Part shown: positions 36,325 to 46,470 of the stretch, piece by piece | How the letters are laid out: each line of letters starts with the position of its first letter | Position numbering within the stretch: the first letter of the stretch is position 1 | Assembly: GCA_020852705.1 (NCBI GenBank) | Contig: JADZAP010000012.1 | Location: 38,022-102,021 of the forward strand | Direction of reading: 5' to 3' | Source: Ignavibacteria bacterium | Lineage (GTDB): Bacteria > Bacteroidota > Ignavibacteria > Tepidaquicellales > OLB5 | Length of the DNA: 64,000 nt | The notes under the pieces: model-generated | The model's input: the letters and a program-made list of their open reading frames with translations, nothing else | Database searches by the model: none | What the model was told of the DNA's origin: nothing | Made by a program: the position numbers and the translations under genes

Positions 36325-37155
36325 TTAATATACTTTAACATAAGGTTCTGGGTTGATATCATCATTATTTCTCCTAATTTCATAATGAATGTGAGGTCCG
36401 GTTGACCTGCCGGTTGAGCCTAAAAATCCAATAACATCGCCGGCTTTTACAAATTGACCCTGCACAACATTTACTTTTGTTAAATGACCATATAATGTCT
36501 GCAGACCGCATTTATGATCTAACACAACTGCATTTCCGTAACCGTTATAATTGTCGCATCTGTTTACAATACCATCGGCAGTTGCAAAAATTTGGTCGCC
36601 CATAGGACCTTTAATATCAATACCAGGATGGAATTCACCGCTATAACCTCCAAATGGGTTTTTACGATAACCGTAATTTGAGCTTAAGATTCCATTGTAA
36701 GGATATCCCATTGGTATATCTCTCATCATACCGGAAAATAATATTGATCTTTCTTCCACTTCGTTTATTTTAGAAACTATTGTTTCCTGCTTGCTGTTGC
36801 TTGGTTTTCCTCCGGAATTTTCAGGATTTATAATACCCCTATCCAAAAGATAAATGTTTATCATCGAAAGATTATTATCTATCCTGTTAAGTTTTTGGCT
36901 TAATTCAAGACTATCGTATTTTTGAAGTTTAGTGTTTACTTCAAATAGCTGACTGTTTAAGCTGTATTTATCAACACTTACCTTAACTGAATATGCAAAT
37001 ATTACAAAAAAGAGAACTAGTATTGCTGTTAAAGCAGAACCAGCTGCAATTAGATATTTCTTGTGATTTATTATAAAGGTTTTGTTAATTGTTAAAGTTT
37101 TTATTGGTTCATCTTCTTTTCCAATTAACTGTATGGTTAATTTTTTTAAATCCAT
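36325..37155 (-). CDS. M23-family metallopeptidase (membrane-anchored endopeptidase)
   Basis: 276 residues. A short cytoplasmic part and one membrane segment (33-58), a coiled-coil stretch (65-105), then the LytM/M23 domain (from about 150). Zinc ligands H176 and D180 are in FHPGID, with H224 and H257 in GHL and GPHIH. This is full catalytic equipment, so it should cut peptidoglycan cross-links. It is paired with the bactofilin gene directly downstream. By analogy with such pairs elsewhere it probably works with the filament in cell shape or local wall remodelling. Confidence 0.92.
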   Translation of the reverse strand: MDLKKLTIQLIGKEDEPIKTLTINKTFIINHKKYLIAAGSALTAILVLFFVIFAYSVKVSVDKYSLNSQLFEVNTKLQKYDSLELSQKLNRIDNNLSMINIYLLDRGIINPENSGGKPSNSKQETIVSKINEVEERSILFSGMMRDIPMGYPYNGILSSNYGYRKNPFGGYSGEFHPGIDIKGPMGDQIFATADGIVNRCDNYNGYGNAVVLDHKCGLQTLYGHLTKVNVVQGQFVKAGDVIGFLGSTGRSTGPHIHYEIRRNNDDINPEPYVKVY

Positions 37156-37411
37156 AGAAAATTTTAGTGTTTAAATTTGTTTAAGAACCTAACACTGAAT
37201 TTTATGTATAAAATTCAAATGTAGTTTACAAAAAACCCTTGCCATTTTCCCCAAAAAGGCATCTCCATTAACCCGAAATTTTAGCGGTAGAACTTCAAAT
37301 ATAAGGAAGAAATAAGGATAAATCAATGATTTACGGTAATAATCTTTAATTTAATTAAAATTTATTATCTTCTTTTATTAGTAAAGTTATATCATTTACT
37401 TAAAGTATATT

Positions 37412-37879
37412 TTAATATATAAATGGAATTATCCTCTTTGTACGGGAAATATATGAAGTATATTCAGGAAACTTTTTAGAAAGAAGTTTTTCTTCCATTG
37501 ATGATTTTATGATGAAAAACAAAAATAACACTGGAAGCCACAAAAGATTTATAAATGCTTGAAAATATAAAATAACTCCTGTCATTAATATTACTACAGC
37601 TAAGTACATTGGATGCCTAATAAATTTATAAAATCCTGTCGTTTTTAATATTGAATTTTTAAGTGGTACCGGATTTGGTGACATATATTGCCCAAAACTG
37701 AAATATATGAGCATAATAAGCAATACACCAATAAGAATAAGGGTTACACCAATATAATGAATTGCAGAAAAAAGAGGTCTATCTATGTATTTGAATTCAG
37801 CTGCTGAAGATATACAAATTAATGCAAGCAAGAGAAATTGTATAAGAACAAATAACCACCCTTTTAATTTATCTTTCAT
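37412..37879 (-). CDS. isoprenylcysteine carboxyl methyltransferase-like membrane protein
   Basis: 155 residues with four to five membrane segments. The conserved block GFYKFIRHPMYLAVVILMTG (83-101) contains the RHP motif of the ICMT/PEMT family of membrane methyltransferases. The C-terminal EEKLLSKKFPEYTSYISRTKRIIPFI has the E(E)..L...P.Y..Y...T.R..P motif that binds SAM and substrate. Bacterial members methylate lipids or small molecules and mostly lack known substrates. It lies eight bases downstream of polA. Confidence 0.82.
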   Translation of the reverse strand: MKDKLKGWLFVLIQFLLLALICISSAAEFKYIDRPLFSAIHYIGVTLILIGVLLIMLIYFSFGQYMSPNPVPLKNSILKTTGFYKFIRHPMYLAVVILMTGVILYFQAFINLLWLPVLFLFFIIKSSMEEKLLSKKFPEYTSYISRTKRIIPFIY

Positions 37880-37887
37880 GTAAATTT

Positions 37888-40746
37888 TTATGCATGGGCT
37901 TCAAACCAGTTTACACCTTCTCCTGTTTCAACTTCAATAGGAACATTCATTTTAATAGCATTTTTCATTTTATTACGAACAATTTTTTTTACAGTATCTA
38001 ACTCACTTTTTTCACAATCAAACACAAGTTCATCGTGTACCTGTAAAATCATTTTAGATTTAAGTTTTCTTTTATTGAATTCATTAAAAATATCAATCAT
38101 CGCAATTTTAATCATATCTGCAGCAGTTCCCTGAACAGGCATATTAATAGCAATTCTTTCATCCCGCTGTCTAACAACTGAATTCTTGTTATTTATATTA
38201 GGTAAATACCTTCTTCTGCCGGCAAGAGTTTCTGTGTAACCTTTAGATCTTGCAAATTCCTTGGTTTTTTCTAGCCAATTATTAATTGTTGGGAAATTAG
38301 TAAAATAAGTTGAAATTATATCACGTGCTTCCCTCTGGTCAATATTAAGTCTTTGAGCAAGTCCAAATGCCTGAATACCATAAATGATACCAAAATTTAC
38401 TTCCTTAGCTTTTCTTCTCATATTTGGATCAACTGCATCAGGTTTAACTTTAAATATTCTGGAAGCGGTTTCGCGGTGTATATCATGTTTACGTTCAAAT
38501 GCTTTAATCATATTTTCATCACCAGAAAGATGAGCCATAATTCTGAGCTCAATTTGCGAATAATCTGCAGAAAGCAATATATTCCCTTTCTTATTCGGTA
38601 AAAATGCTTTTCTTAAACTTCTGCCTATATCAGTTCTTATTGGGATATTTTGCAGATTAGGATTTGCACTCGAAAGTCTCCCCGTGGCAGCAACAGTTTG
38701 GTTATAACTTGTATGAATTTTCCCGGTTTTTTTGTTAATTATTTCAAGCAAACCTTCAGTATATGTTGAGCGAAGCTTGGTTACAGTCCTGTAATCCAGA
38801 AGTTTCAATGCAATTGGATGTTCATTTCTCAACTCTTCAAGTACTTTAGTATCAGTTGAATACCCGGTTTTAATCTTGCGTTTTGCTTCAAGCTGAAGTT
38901 TATTAAAAAGAACATCAGCAAGCTGTTTAGTGCTGTTTATATTGAATTGAATTCCGGCTTGTTGATATATTTCTTTCTCAAGTCGTTTTTCAGCTTTCTT
39001 AAGTTCTTCATTAATTTCACCAAGTATATTTGTATCTACTCTAACTCCGGTAAACTCCATATCTGCCAATACTTCAACAAGCGGAAATTCAATTTCTTTA
39101 CACAAGTTATCAAGGCTTATTTTTTTAAGTTCATATTCTAATCGGTGATATAATCTTAAAGTTACATCCGCATCTTCTGCTGCATAGTCACTAGCTTGTT
39201 TAAATGGTACTTTATCCATAGTTATTTGAGTATTAGCTTTACCGCTGCCTATAAGCTGAGTAATTGGCACACATTTATAATTCAAATACTGCTCACTTAG
39301 GTTATCCATTTTATAATTTGATTCTGGTTTTAAAACATATGCGGCAAGCATTGTATCAAAAGAGGGGTTTTTTAGCTCTAAACCATAATTTTTCATTACC
39401 ATCATGTCATATTTAATATTCTGCCCAATTTTACCAATTTTTTTATCTTCAAGAACAGGTTTCAAATCAGTAAGTGCAGTTTCAAGGTCAATATTAGGTA
39501 ATTTTTCATTTTTAAAATCTGTATTCTTTTTTTCTTCAGCAATTTTTCCAAAAAGATCTGTTTCAGCATTTTCGTTAAATAGAATTGGAACATAAAATGC
39601 TTCTGCTTCATCAAAACTAAATGATAAACCTACAAGTTCAGCATTCATTGGATCTTCACTGGTTGTTTCCGTATCAAAAGAAAATTCATCAGTTTTCTTC
39701 AGTTTTTTACATAGTCTTTTAAACTCATCATTGGTTTTTATTGTATAATATTTATGCTGAAAAGAATTAATATCCTGCAATGAACTTTTAAATGAGGGTG
39801 GCTTCTCAAGAAGTGTTGGTTCTTCTATTGCGACTGCCTGAATACTTACACTTTGTTCAGTTGAACCAATGAGCTTTTTAAGTAATGATTTAAACTCCAG
39901 TTCTGTAAATAATTTTTCAAGCAATGAAACATTTTTTTCTGAATATGTTAGCTTATGAAAATCAATCTTTAGAGGCATATCACAGTGTATTGTAGCAAGC
40001 TCTCTTGATAAAAATGCATCTGATTTATAAGTAATAAGGTTTTCTTTCAGTTTTGGTTTAGTTATTTTTTCTATATTTTTATACAGATTATCAAGTGACC
40101 CATAGGTTTGTATTAAAGCTGATGCAGTTTTTTCACCTATCCCCTTTATACCCGGAATATTATCAACTTTATCACCCATTAAAGCAAGAATATCTATGAC
40201 ACTTTCAGGACCAACACCAAATTTCTCTTTTACTGCCGCAGAATCGATAATTTCCACATCGCTTACTTTCTGTCCCTGCATGCTTCTGGCAGGTTTGTAC
40301 ATCTTTATATTTTTATTAACCAGCTGCATATAATCTTTATCAGATGTTACCATGAAACTCATAACACCCTCTTTTTCGGCACGTTTTACTAAAGTCCCAA
40401 TTATATCATCGGCTTCAAAACCATGCTGCTCTATCATCGGAATATTATATGCTGAAATAACTTCTTTAATTTTATCAATTTGCGGGCGAAGGTCATCAGG
40501 CATTGCTTCTCTTGTTGCTTTATAATCAGGATATTTTTTATGGCGAAAGGTTGGTTCTGATGTATCGAAAGCTACGGCAATAAAGTCTGGTTTCTCATCA
40601 TCAATAAGCTTATTTAGCGTATTTATAAATCCGTAAATTGCTGAAGTGTTCATTCCATAACTGCTGATAAGCGGGTTTCTTATCATTGAAAAGTAAGCTC
40701 TGTATGCCAAAGCCATTCCGTCTAATAAAAATAATTTTTTAACCAT
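37888..40746 (-). CDS. polA: DNA polymerase I
   Basis: 952 residues with all three activities. The 5'-nuclease domain is at about 1-290 (LLDGMALAYRAYF and the GDKVDNIPGIKGIGEKTA helix-hairpin-helix). The 3'-5' exonuclease (about 335-545) keeps D and E in FDTETTSEDP, the Asp in GQNIKYDMM and YAAEDAD, so proofreading is likely active. The polymerase domain is at about 560-952, with LSADYSQIELRIMAHLSGD, the O-helix RRKAKEVNFGIIYGIQAFG and LQVHDELVFD. It fills gaps in repair and removes Okazaki primers. Confidence 0.97.
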   Translation of the reverse strand: MVKKLFLLDGMALAYRAYFSMIRNPLISSYGMNTSAIYGFINTLNKLIDDEKPDFIAVAFDTSEPTFRHKKYPDYKATREAMPDDLRPQIDKIKEVISAYNIPMIEQHGFEADDIIGTLVKRAEKEGVMSFMVTSDKDYMQLVNKNIKMYKPARSMQGQKVSDVEIIDSAAVKEKFGVGPESVIDILALMGDKVDNIPGIKGIGEKTASALIQTYGSLDNLYKNIEKITKPKLKENLITYKSDAFLSRELATIHCDMPLKIDFHKLTYSEKNVSLLEKLFTELEFKSLLKKLIGSTEQSVSIQAVAIEEPTLLEKPPSFKSSLQDINSFQHKYYTIKTNDEFKRLCKKLKKTDEFSFDTETTSEDPMNAELVGLSFSFDEAEAFYVPILFNENAETDLFGKIAEEKKNTDFKNEKLPNIDLETALTDLKPVLEDKKIGKIGQNIKYDMMVMKNYGLELKNPSFDTMLAAYVLKPESNYKMDNLSEQYLNYKCVPITQLIGSGKANTQITMDKVPFKQASDYAAEDADVTLRLYHRLEYELKKISLDNLCKEIEFPLVEVLADMEFTGVRVDTNILGEINEELKKAEKRLEKEIYQQAGIQFNINSTKQLADVLFNKLQLEAKRKIKTGYSTDTKVLEELRNEHPIALKLLDYRTVTKLRSTYTEGLLEIINKKTGKIHTSYNQTVAATGRLSSANPNLQNIPIRTDIGRSLRKAFLPNKKGNILLSADYSQIELRIMAHLSGDENMIKAFERKHDIHRETASRIFKVKPDAVDPNMRRKAKEVNFGIIYGIQAFGLAQRLNIDQREARDIISTYFTNFPTINNWLEKTKEFARSKGYTETLAGRRRYLPNINNKNSVVRQRDERIAINMPVQGTAADMIKIAMIDIFNEFNKRKLKSKMILQVHDELVFDCEKSELDTVKKIVRNKMKNAIKMNVPIEVETGEGVNWFEAHA

Positions 40747-40965
40747 AACTTATGTAAAATACTCAAATTAGCAGGTTTTTGCAATGTAAGGTTTAATTAT
40801 CAGATGTTTTTAAAGTGCTAAATGCATCTTAATTCTATAAAATGATATAAAAAGTATCTAAATAAAACCCTACTGCTAATTGGAAATAATTATAAATTAT
40901 ATATATACCAAATATGAAAATTTTTAAATTGAAATCAAAAATTTTATTTTATAAATTATGTGCAA

Positions 40966-41199
40966 ATGAAAAAGTTATTATTATTAGCAATTGTTATTGC
41001 ATTAAATTTCACTGCACCAAATAACATGCAATTTAATAATTTATTAAAACATAAAATTGAATTCAGACAGGAGGATAATTCGCCTAATCTTACAGATAAA
41101 GAACTGAAAAAAAATAAAGCAGTAAGTTATTTAAGAATGCATATGTTATTAAGAGAGGTTAAGAGAATTGATAAGATTTTAGGATTTAATACAAGCTGA
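40966..41199 (+). CDS. small exported protein of unknown function
   Basis: 77 residues from the ATG at 40966 (an in-frame GTG two codons earlier is possible). MKKLLLLAIVIALNF is a plain secretory signal with no lipobox. The mature part is short, charged and helical, with two basic/amphipathic segments around LTDKELKKNKAVSYLRMHMLLREVKRIDKIL. Not recognised. It is alone on the plus strand between polA and gmhA. Moderate confidence that it is expressed: the frame is open over a length that, in such A/T-rich DNA, is not proof by itself. Confidence 0.5.
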   Translation: MKKLLLLAIVIALNFTAPNNMQFNNLLKHKIEFRQEDNSPNLTDKELKKNKAVSYLRMHMLLREVKRIDKILGFNTS

Positions 41200-41258
41200 T
41201 TATGTAAATTGTGGTATTTTAATTTCTTAAGTTTAAATAATTAAGGTATAATTAGTTT

Positions 41259-41843
41259 TCACCCATAAATTTCTCTTTCAACGCTTTCACATATAATGTG
41301 ACCAATAGTAATATGACCTTCCTGAATACGCTGAGTATTTGTGCTGGGAATAATAATTTCACAATCAGCTATTCCTTTTAATTTACCTCCAGTACCTCCC
41401 AGAAAAGCAATAGTTTTGACTTCTTTTTCCTTCGCTGCTTCTAATGCATTTATAATACTAATAGAGTTACCGCTGGTTGAAATACCGATAAGAACATCAC
41501 CCTTCTGCCCTAAACCTTCTACCTGTCTTGAAAATACATTATCGTAACCAATATCATTAGCTCCTGCAGTAAGCAGGCTGGAATCAGTTGTAAGAGCTAT
41601 TGCACCAATTGCAGGACGTTTAATATCATGCGAAAGCCTTATAATAAATTCAGTAGCTAAATGCTGACTATCAGCAGCAGAGCCGCCATTGCCGCAAAAT
41701 AATACTTTACCGCCTGATTTTACACAGATATTTATCATATCTATTGCTTTATAAACATTAGTTTGGCAATGCTTAATAATGGCTAGTTTTGTTTCTGCGC
41801 TTTGGTTTAGCGATTCATTAAAAAATTTTGTTCGGTCAAACAT
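41259..41843 (-). CDS. gmhA: phosphoheptose isomerase (sedoheptulose 7-phosphate isomerase)
   Basis: 194 residues, SIS-domain enzyme of the GmhA type. It turns sedoheptulose 7-phosphate into heptose 7-phosphate for the LPS inner core. Motifs are [18 protein letters not shown] (49-66), [25 protein letters not shown] (83-107), ISTSGNS, and the C-terminal [15 protein letters not shown]. Zinc ligand positions (H and E) are retained. It is last of the rplM...waaA-gmhA run, 58 bases after waaA, so core-sugar supply is coupled to Kdo transfer in the map. Confidence 0.93.
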   Translation of the reverse strand: MFDRTKFFNESLNQSAETKLAIIKHCQTNVYKAIDMINICVKSGGKVLFCGNGGSAADSQHLATEFIIRLSHDIKRPAIGAIALTTDSSLLTAGANDIGYDNVFSRQVEGLGQKGDVLIGISTSGNSISIINALEAAKEKEVKTIAFLGGTGGKLKGIADCEIIIPSTNTQRIQEGHITIGHIICESVEREIYG

Positions 41844-41901
41844 ATTTATTTATATTTTTTTCTTAAACAGTATTGCAAAACTTAATTAAAATATGGTAGA
41901 G

Positions 41902-43215
41902 TTAACAAATTTGTTGATTTACAACTTCTGCAATTCGCTTAGATGCTTCATTTCTGCTATCAAAAACAGAAAGTGATTTTTTGCCAATATCATAGCGGTA
42001 ATCTTTTTTCCGCAGCAAATTAACCAGTGATTTAAAAAGCTCTCTGGAATCTTCAATAGCAATTCCACCGCCATTTTTAATAAGATATTCAGCATCTTCA
42101 GATAATTTTTCATCTCCAAACAATACCGGAATACCGTAACCAGCTGGTTCTAAAACATTATGCATTCCCGTCTGATAACCGCCTCCTACAAATGCTACAT
42201 CTGCATATTTATATAATCCCATAAGAATACCAATACAATCAATAATTATCAGATTCTCATCATTGTATTTATTCAATTCAGAATACCGTATGCTCTTTAT
42301 ATGCGAATATTTTTCATGAAGGTCATATTCAATCTGTTCCAATGTATCTTCGGTTGGTTCGTGCGGTGCAAGAATTGTAATTAATGAAAGTTCTTCAGAA
42401 AGTCCATTTGAGCTTATCTTATCAATAACCGGAAATATAACATTATCATCTTTATCCCAAGAGCTTCCAATTACAAAAATGTTCTTATTTTCTACAATAT
42501 TGTTTTCAATAAGTGCTTTATCACCTGATATTTCTTTAGCTTTTCTGATTCTTTCATATTTTGTATCCCCAAAAACTTTAATTTCAGAATTTGTACCTTT
42601 CATTAATCTGCGAAAATGCAGTTTATCTTCTTCATCTGTTACACCAATCAGATCAACATTCTGATAAATATATCTTTTATATGATAAACTAACCGGGAAC
42701 TTCCATTTAAAACGTCTTGTATCAAATGCAGAATTTATAACAATTGAAAATATCTTCCGCACTTTAAGCTGTTTTAGGAAATTCATCCAAAGATCATATT
42801 TTATGAAAATAACAGCTGAAGGGTTGATGATATCAATAAATTTTGACATTGCTGATGACAAATCATAAGGTAAATATGTTTTAATAATTTTTGATTTTAA
42901 GGGTGTATCTATTTTTGAATGGTTAAATCCAGAAGGTGAATAAAAAGAAATAATAAAATTAAATTTTTCACTTTTATCAAGCTCATCAATAATAGGTTTA
43001 GCCTGTTCAAACTCACCTAGTGATGCACAATGTATAATTATATTTCGTTTTGCAGGATCTAGAGTTAATACTTTAGATTTTAAATATTTAAACAGATCCT
43101 TTCTGCCTTTAAATGCTGCTTTAAACTTATTATTAAACAGAGATAATAATCTTGCACCCAGCCAGTATAACGGCAGGAATATGAAATTATAAAGTATAGA
43201 CCAAAAATATTTCAT
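41902..43215 (-). CDS. waaA: 3-deoxy-D-manno-octulosonic acid (Kdo) transferase
   Basis: 437 residues. It adds Kdo to the lipid A precursor. The N-terminal membrane anchor (about 1-25) is followed by the GT30 fold: IIIHCASLGEFEQAKPII (59-76) with its catalytic Glu, and FVIGSSWDKDDNVIFPVIDKIS near 248-269. The donor-site segment is ADVAFVGGGYQTGMHNVLEPAGYGIPVLFG (about 341-370). Length is typical. It is located between frr and gmhA on the same strand. Confidence 0.93.
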   Translation of the reverse strand: MKYFWSILYNFIFLPLYWLGARLLSLFNNKFKAAFKGRKDLFKYLKSKVLTLDPAKRNIIIHCASLGEFEQAKPIIDELDKSEKFNFIISFYSPSGFNHSKIDTPLKSKIIKTYLPYDLSSAMSKFIDIINPSAVIFIKYDLWMNFLKQLKVRKIFSIVINSAFDTRRFKWKFPVSLSYKRYIYQNVDLIGVTDEEDKLHFRRLMKGTNSEIKVFGDTKYERIRKAKEISGDKALIENNIVENKNIFVIGSSWDKDDNVIFPVIDKISSNGLSEELSLITILAPHEPTEDTLEQIEYDLHEKYSHIKSIRYSELNKYNDENLIIIDCIGILMGLYKYADVAFVGGGYQTGMHNVLEPAGYGIPVLFGDEKLSEDAEYLIKNGGGIAIEDSRELFKSLVNLLRKKDYRYDIGKKSLSVFDSRNEASKRIAEVVNQQIC

Positions 43216-43244
43216 TTAGTTACGGAAGAAAGCTAATTAATTAA

Positions 43245-43802
43245 CTAAACTTCCATTATCTCTTTTTCTTTTTGCTGAACTAATGCGTCTATATCTTTTA
43301 TGTGTTTATCAGTTAATTTTTGAATTTCCACTTCCGCATGTTTTCGTTCATCTTCTGAAAAATGTTCATCTTTTTCAGCTTTTTTCAATCTTTCCATTTC
43401 ATCTCTTCTTACATTACGTACTGCTATTTTCCCTTCTTCAGCATATTTTTTAACAAGTTTTACTAGCTCTTTTCTGCGTTCTTCGTTTAATGCCGGTATT
43501 GGTATTCTGATTAGGTTCCCGTCATTCTGCGGATTTAATCCAAGATTTGAATTTAATATGGCTTTTTCAACCAGCGGAATTGTAGATTTATCCCAGCATT
43601 GTACGGTAATAGTATGAATATCAGGAGTGCTTAAGTTTCCAACCTGGTTTAATGGCGTTAATGTTCCGTAATAGTCAACTTTTAAACCATCTAATAAATT
43701 TGTAGTTGCTTTCCCTGTTCTAATCCTTACAAATTCATTTCTAACAAATTCAGTTGCCTTATGCATCTTACCATCAGTATCTTTAATTATATCTTTTATC
43801 AT
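43245..43802 (-). CDS. frr: ribosome recycling factor
   Basis: 185 residues, the exact family length. RRF splits post-termination ribosomes with EF-G. The three-helix-bundle signature VRTGKATTNLLDGLKVDYYGTLTPLNQVGNLS, then IRIPIPALNEERRKELVKLVKKYAEEGKIAVRNVRRD (about 96-133) are unmistakable. It follows pyrH by 60 bases in the order rpsB-tsf-pyrH-frr. Confidence 0.97.
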   Translation of the reverse strand: MIKDIIKDTDGKMHKATEFVRNEFVRIRTGKATTNLLDGLKVDYYGTLTPLNQVGNLSTPDIHTITVQCWDKSTIPLVEKAILNSNLGLNPQNDGNLIRIPIPALNEERRKELVKLVKKYAEEGKIAVRNVRRDEMERLKKAEKDEHFSEDERKHAEVEIQKLTDKHIKDIDALVQQKEKEIMEV

Positions 43803-43862
43803 AAAACTTTTTGTTTATTTAATTATATTGATAAAAATAAAAATTATGACTTTAAATATTAT

Positions 43863-44606
43863 TTAGCTATGAACAAAAGTTCCAATCTTTTTGCCAAGAA
43901 CAATATTTTTAAAATTATCGTTTTTGTTCATGTTAAATACTATAATTGGAATATTATTTTCTCTGCATAATGCAAAAGCAGTCATATCCATGACCTTTAA
44001 ATTATTATTTAAAGCATCACTAAATGATATACTTTGATACATTTTTGCATTGTTGTTCTTTTCAGGATCAGAATCAAAAATACCATCTACTCGGGTACCT
44101 TTAAGAATAACATCAGCACATATTTCAAGAGCTCTTAAAGCACCGGCAGTATCAGTAGTAAAAAAAGGATTTCCAGTTCCTGCCCCGAAAATAACTATCC
44201 TCTTTTTTTCAAAATGACGCATTGCTCTGCGTCTTAAAAATGGTTCGGCAATTTTATTTATGTCAATTGCTGAAAGCAGTCTAGTTTGAATACCCGCATT
44301 TTCAAGTGAATTCTGCAATGCAAGAGAGTTGATAATTGTGGCAAGCATTCCCATATAATCACCGGTTACGGTATCTATGCCTTGTGCTTGTGCTGATAAT
44401 CCTCTGTATATGTTACCGCCTCCAATAACTATTCCAATATCAACACCAAGCTCATAAACTTTTTTAATTTCAAGTGTAAGGTAATTCAGAATATTTACAT
44501 CAATTCCGGAATTAGCATCACCGCTTAACGACTCTCCGCTAAGTTTTAGTAATACTCTTTTGTATTTAATTTTGTTTTCAGCCATTTTACCGTTATTTAA
44601 TTGCAT
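43863..44606 (-). CDS. pyrH: UMP kinase
   Basis: 247 residues from the first ATG. A second ATG at 44585 (MAENKIKYKRVLLKLSGESL) gives the more usual N-terminus and may be the true start. PyrH phosphorylates UMP to UDP. Motifs are LLKLSGESLSGD, IVIGGGNIYRG, and the C-terminal PIIVFNMNKNDNFKNIVLG. The fold is hexameric amino-acid-kinase. It follows tsf after a strong terminator, so it may have its own promoter. Confidence 0.96.
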   Translation of the reverse strand: MQLNNGKMAENKIKYKRVLLKLSGESLSGDANSGIDVNILNYLTLEIKKVYELGVDIGIVIGGGNIYRGLSAQAQGIDTVTGDYMGMLATIINSLALQNSLENAGIQTRLLSAIDINKIAEPFLRRRAMRHFEKKRIVIFGAGTGNPFFTTDTAGALRALEICADVILKGTRVDGIFDSDPEKNNNAKMYQSISFSDALNNNLKVMDMTAFALCRENNIPIIVFNMNKNDNFKNIVLGKKIGTFVHS

Positions 44607-44655
44607 ACAGAAAATACTGCTGATAAATATTTGAAACTAAAATAATATGTATAAA

Positions 44656-44687
44656 AAAACAGGCTTAAAATAAATTAAGCCTGTTTT
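44656..44687 (-). terminator. terminator after tsf
   Basis: Thirteen-base perfect stem AAAACAGGCTTAA (44656-44668) with TTAAGCCTGTTTT (44675-44687), six-base loop and a T run on the minus strand after it. It lies 14 bases past the tsf stop, so the ribosomal part of the operon can end here and pyrH-frr-waaA-gmhA may be read through or be separately promoted. Confidence 0.85.
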
Positions 44688-44700
44688 AAATTTATTTATA

Positions 44701-45567
44701 TTAAACTCCAATTGTTTCGCCAAGCTGGTAACGAACCATTGATTTAACTTTGTAATCATTTCCTGAAGTTTTTGAAACCGCACTTATAACATCATTTACA
44801 GTTTTACCGGGTTCCTTTACATATTCCTGTTCAACAAGACAATTTTCTTCATAGAATTTTTCAACTTTGTTATTTGCTATCTTATCTACTATATTTTCAG
44901 GTTTACCTTCATTTATTGCCTGCACCCTGTAAATTTCTTTTTCCTTTTCAATCATTTCTGCACTGACCCCAGTCCTGTCAATAGTCAATGGTTTCATTGC
45001 TACTATTTGCATAGCAAGGTCATTACCCAGAACAATACCTTCTTCACTTTTTTTACCTTTAATTTCTATTAAAGAGGCAACTTTATTGCCTAAATGGTTA
45101 TATTCGCAATAGAAACCATCATTTGATGTAAAGTAAGCTGCACGTTTAAGTTCAACTTTTTCCCCAACACTTGCCATAGCTTCATCCAGTACCTGCTGAA
45201 CAGTTAAACCGGAGGAGTTTTTTGCACTCAGCAATGAGTTAATATCACCAGATTTTACAGTAAAAACAGCTTCAATAAATGCTTTTGCAAGATCATTAAA
45301 TTTATCACTTTTAGCTACAAAATCTGTTTCACAGTTCAATTCAACAATTGCTGATTCATTTCGTGATTCATTAACTCTTGCAAAGATTAAACCTTCTTTT
45401 GCAATCCTATCACTTCTTTTCTGTGAGGTAGCTGCACCCTTTTTTCTTAAATATTCAATAGCTTTATCAAAATCACCGTCAGATTCTATTAAAGCCTTTT
45501 TACAGTCTGTAATTCCTGCTCCTGTTTTTTCTCTTAGTTTTTTAACTAAATCTAAGGAAATATCCAC
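44701..45567 (-). CDS. tsf: translation elongation factor Ts
   Basis: 288 residues. EF-Ts reloads EF-Tu with GTP. The N-terminal UBA-like domain SLDLVKKLREKTGAGITDCKKALIE, the LNCETDFVAKSDKF block near 78-91, and the KVASLIEIKG and MQIVAMKP segments are family hallmarks. Start is GTG (45567), preceded by AAAGGAG. It follows rpsB by 74 bases, the conserved rpsB-tsf pair. Confidence 0.96.
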   Translation of the reverse strand: MDISLDLVKKLREKTGAGITDCKKALIESDGDFDKAIEYLRKKGAATSQKRSDRIAKEGLIFARVNESRNESAIVELNCETDFVAKSDKFNDLAKAFIEAVFTVKSGDINSLLSAKNSSGLTVQQVLDEAMASVGEKVELKRAAYFTSNDGFYCEYNHLGNKVASLIEIKGKKSEEGIVLGNDLAMQIVAMKPLTIDRTGVSAEMIEKEKEIYRVQAINEGKPENIVDKIANNKVEKFYEENCLVEQEYVKEPGKTVNDVISAVSKTSGNDYKVKSMVRYQLGETIGV

Positions 45568-45641
45568 AATTCACTCCTTTTATATCGTAATTCTTTACTA
45601 TTTTTTATTAAAACATTAAATTAAAACCTTAAATAAACTTT

Positions 45642-46418
45642 TTAAGAAACTCCAACTCCTTCTTCTTCATCAGCTGCCGCTGTTTCCTTACTAGAATTTT
45701 CAGTTTCATCTTCACGCTGTATGCGTTTGGCTTCCATTGTATTTTTTGTATCTACAATCGTTTCTGAAATTGCACTTGTTATAAGTTCAATTGATTTAAC
45801 CGCATCATCATTTGCCGGTATTGGGAAGTCAACCAAATCAGGATCACAATTTGTATCTACAATTGCATAAATTGGAATTCCAAGTTTGTGGGCTTCATCT
45901 ACAGCAATATGCTCTTTTTTAACATCTATCAGAAATATAGCACCGGGTAATTTATTCATACCAACAATACCGCCAAGAACTTTTTCAAGTTTATCTTTTT
46001 CCCTGGAAAGCATCAATCTTTCTTTCTTTTGGTAGTTGTTTATTGTTCCGTCTGTTTCCATTTTAACAATGTTATTGTACCGTTTTATACTCTTACGGAT
46101 TGTAACAAAGTTAGTAAGCATACCTCCAAGCCATCTTTCAGTTACATAAGGCATTCCGCATCGAGCAGCTTCCTTCTTAACTACTTCTTTTGCCTGCTTT
46201 TTGGTACCTACAAACATAATAGTTCTCCCTTCACCAATTATCCTTGCAATGGAATTCTGAGTATCCTGAAGAAGTTCATGTGTTTTCTTTAAGTCTATGA
46301 TATGTATCCCGTTGCGTTCCATGAAGATAAATTTCTTCATTTTGGGATTCCAGCGGCGGGTTAAATGCCCGAAGTGAGCGCCTGAAAGTAACAGGTCTTC
46401 TATTGAAACATTTTTCAT
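45642..46418 (-). CDS. rpsB: 30S ribosomal protein S2
   Basis: 258 residues. [42 protein letters not shown] (10-51) and the [53 protein letters not shown] block are S2 throughout. An acidic C-terminal extension (about 230-258) is added, as in many Bacteroidota relatives. The ribosome site AAAAGGAG stands in front of the ATG. The ~220-base leader upstream contains a hairpin and a six-codon reading frame (described separately). Confidence 0.96.
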   Translation of the reverse strand: MKNVSIEDLLLSGAHFGHLTRRWNPKMKKFIFMERNGIHIIDLKKTHELLQDTQNSIARIIGEGRTIMFVGTKKQAKEVVKKEAARCGMPYVTERWLGGMLTNFVTIRKSIKRYNNIVKMETDGTINNYQKKERLMLSREKDKLEKVLGGIVGMNKLPGAIFLIDVKKEHIAVDEAHKLGIPIYAIVDTNCDPDLVDFPIPANDDAVKSIELITSAISETIVDTKNTMEAKRIQREDETENSSKETAAADEEEGVGVS

Positions 46419-46449
46419 TTTTTCTCCTTTTGTTATTTATCCTTAATTT

Positions 46450-46470
46450 TTAGGATACTGCTGCTTTCAT
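46450..46470 (-). promoter_or_regulatory. possible six-codon leader reading frame ahead of rpsB
   Basis: Within the rpsB leader, ATG AAA GCA GCA GTA TCC TAA (MKAAVS) at 46450-46470 is preceded by a good ribosome site, AAAGGAG five bases ahead of the ATG. A small hairpin (CTGCT...AGCAG, 46490-46503) lies just before it on the transcript. This could be a translated leader with a regulatory role or an accident; the peptide has no biased composition. Confidence 0.3.
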
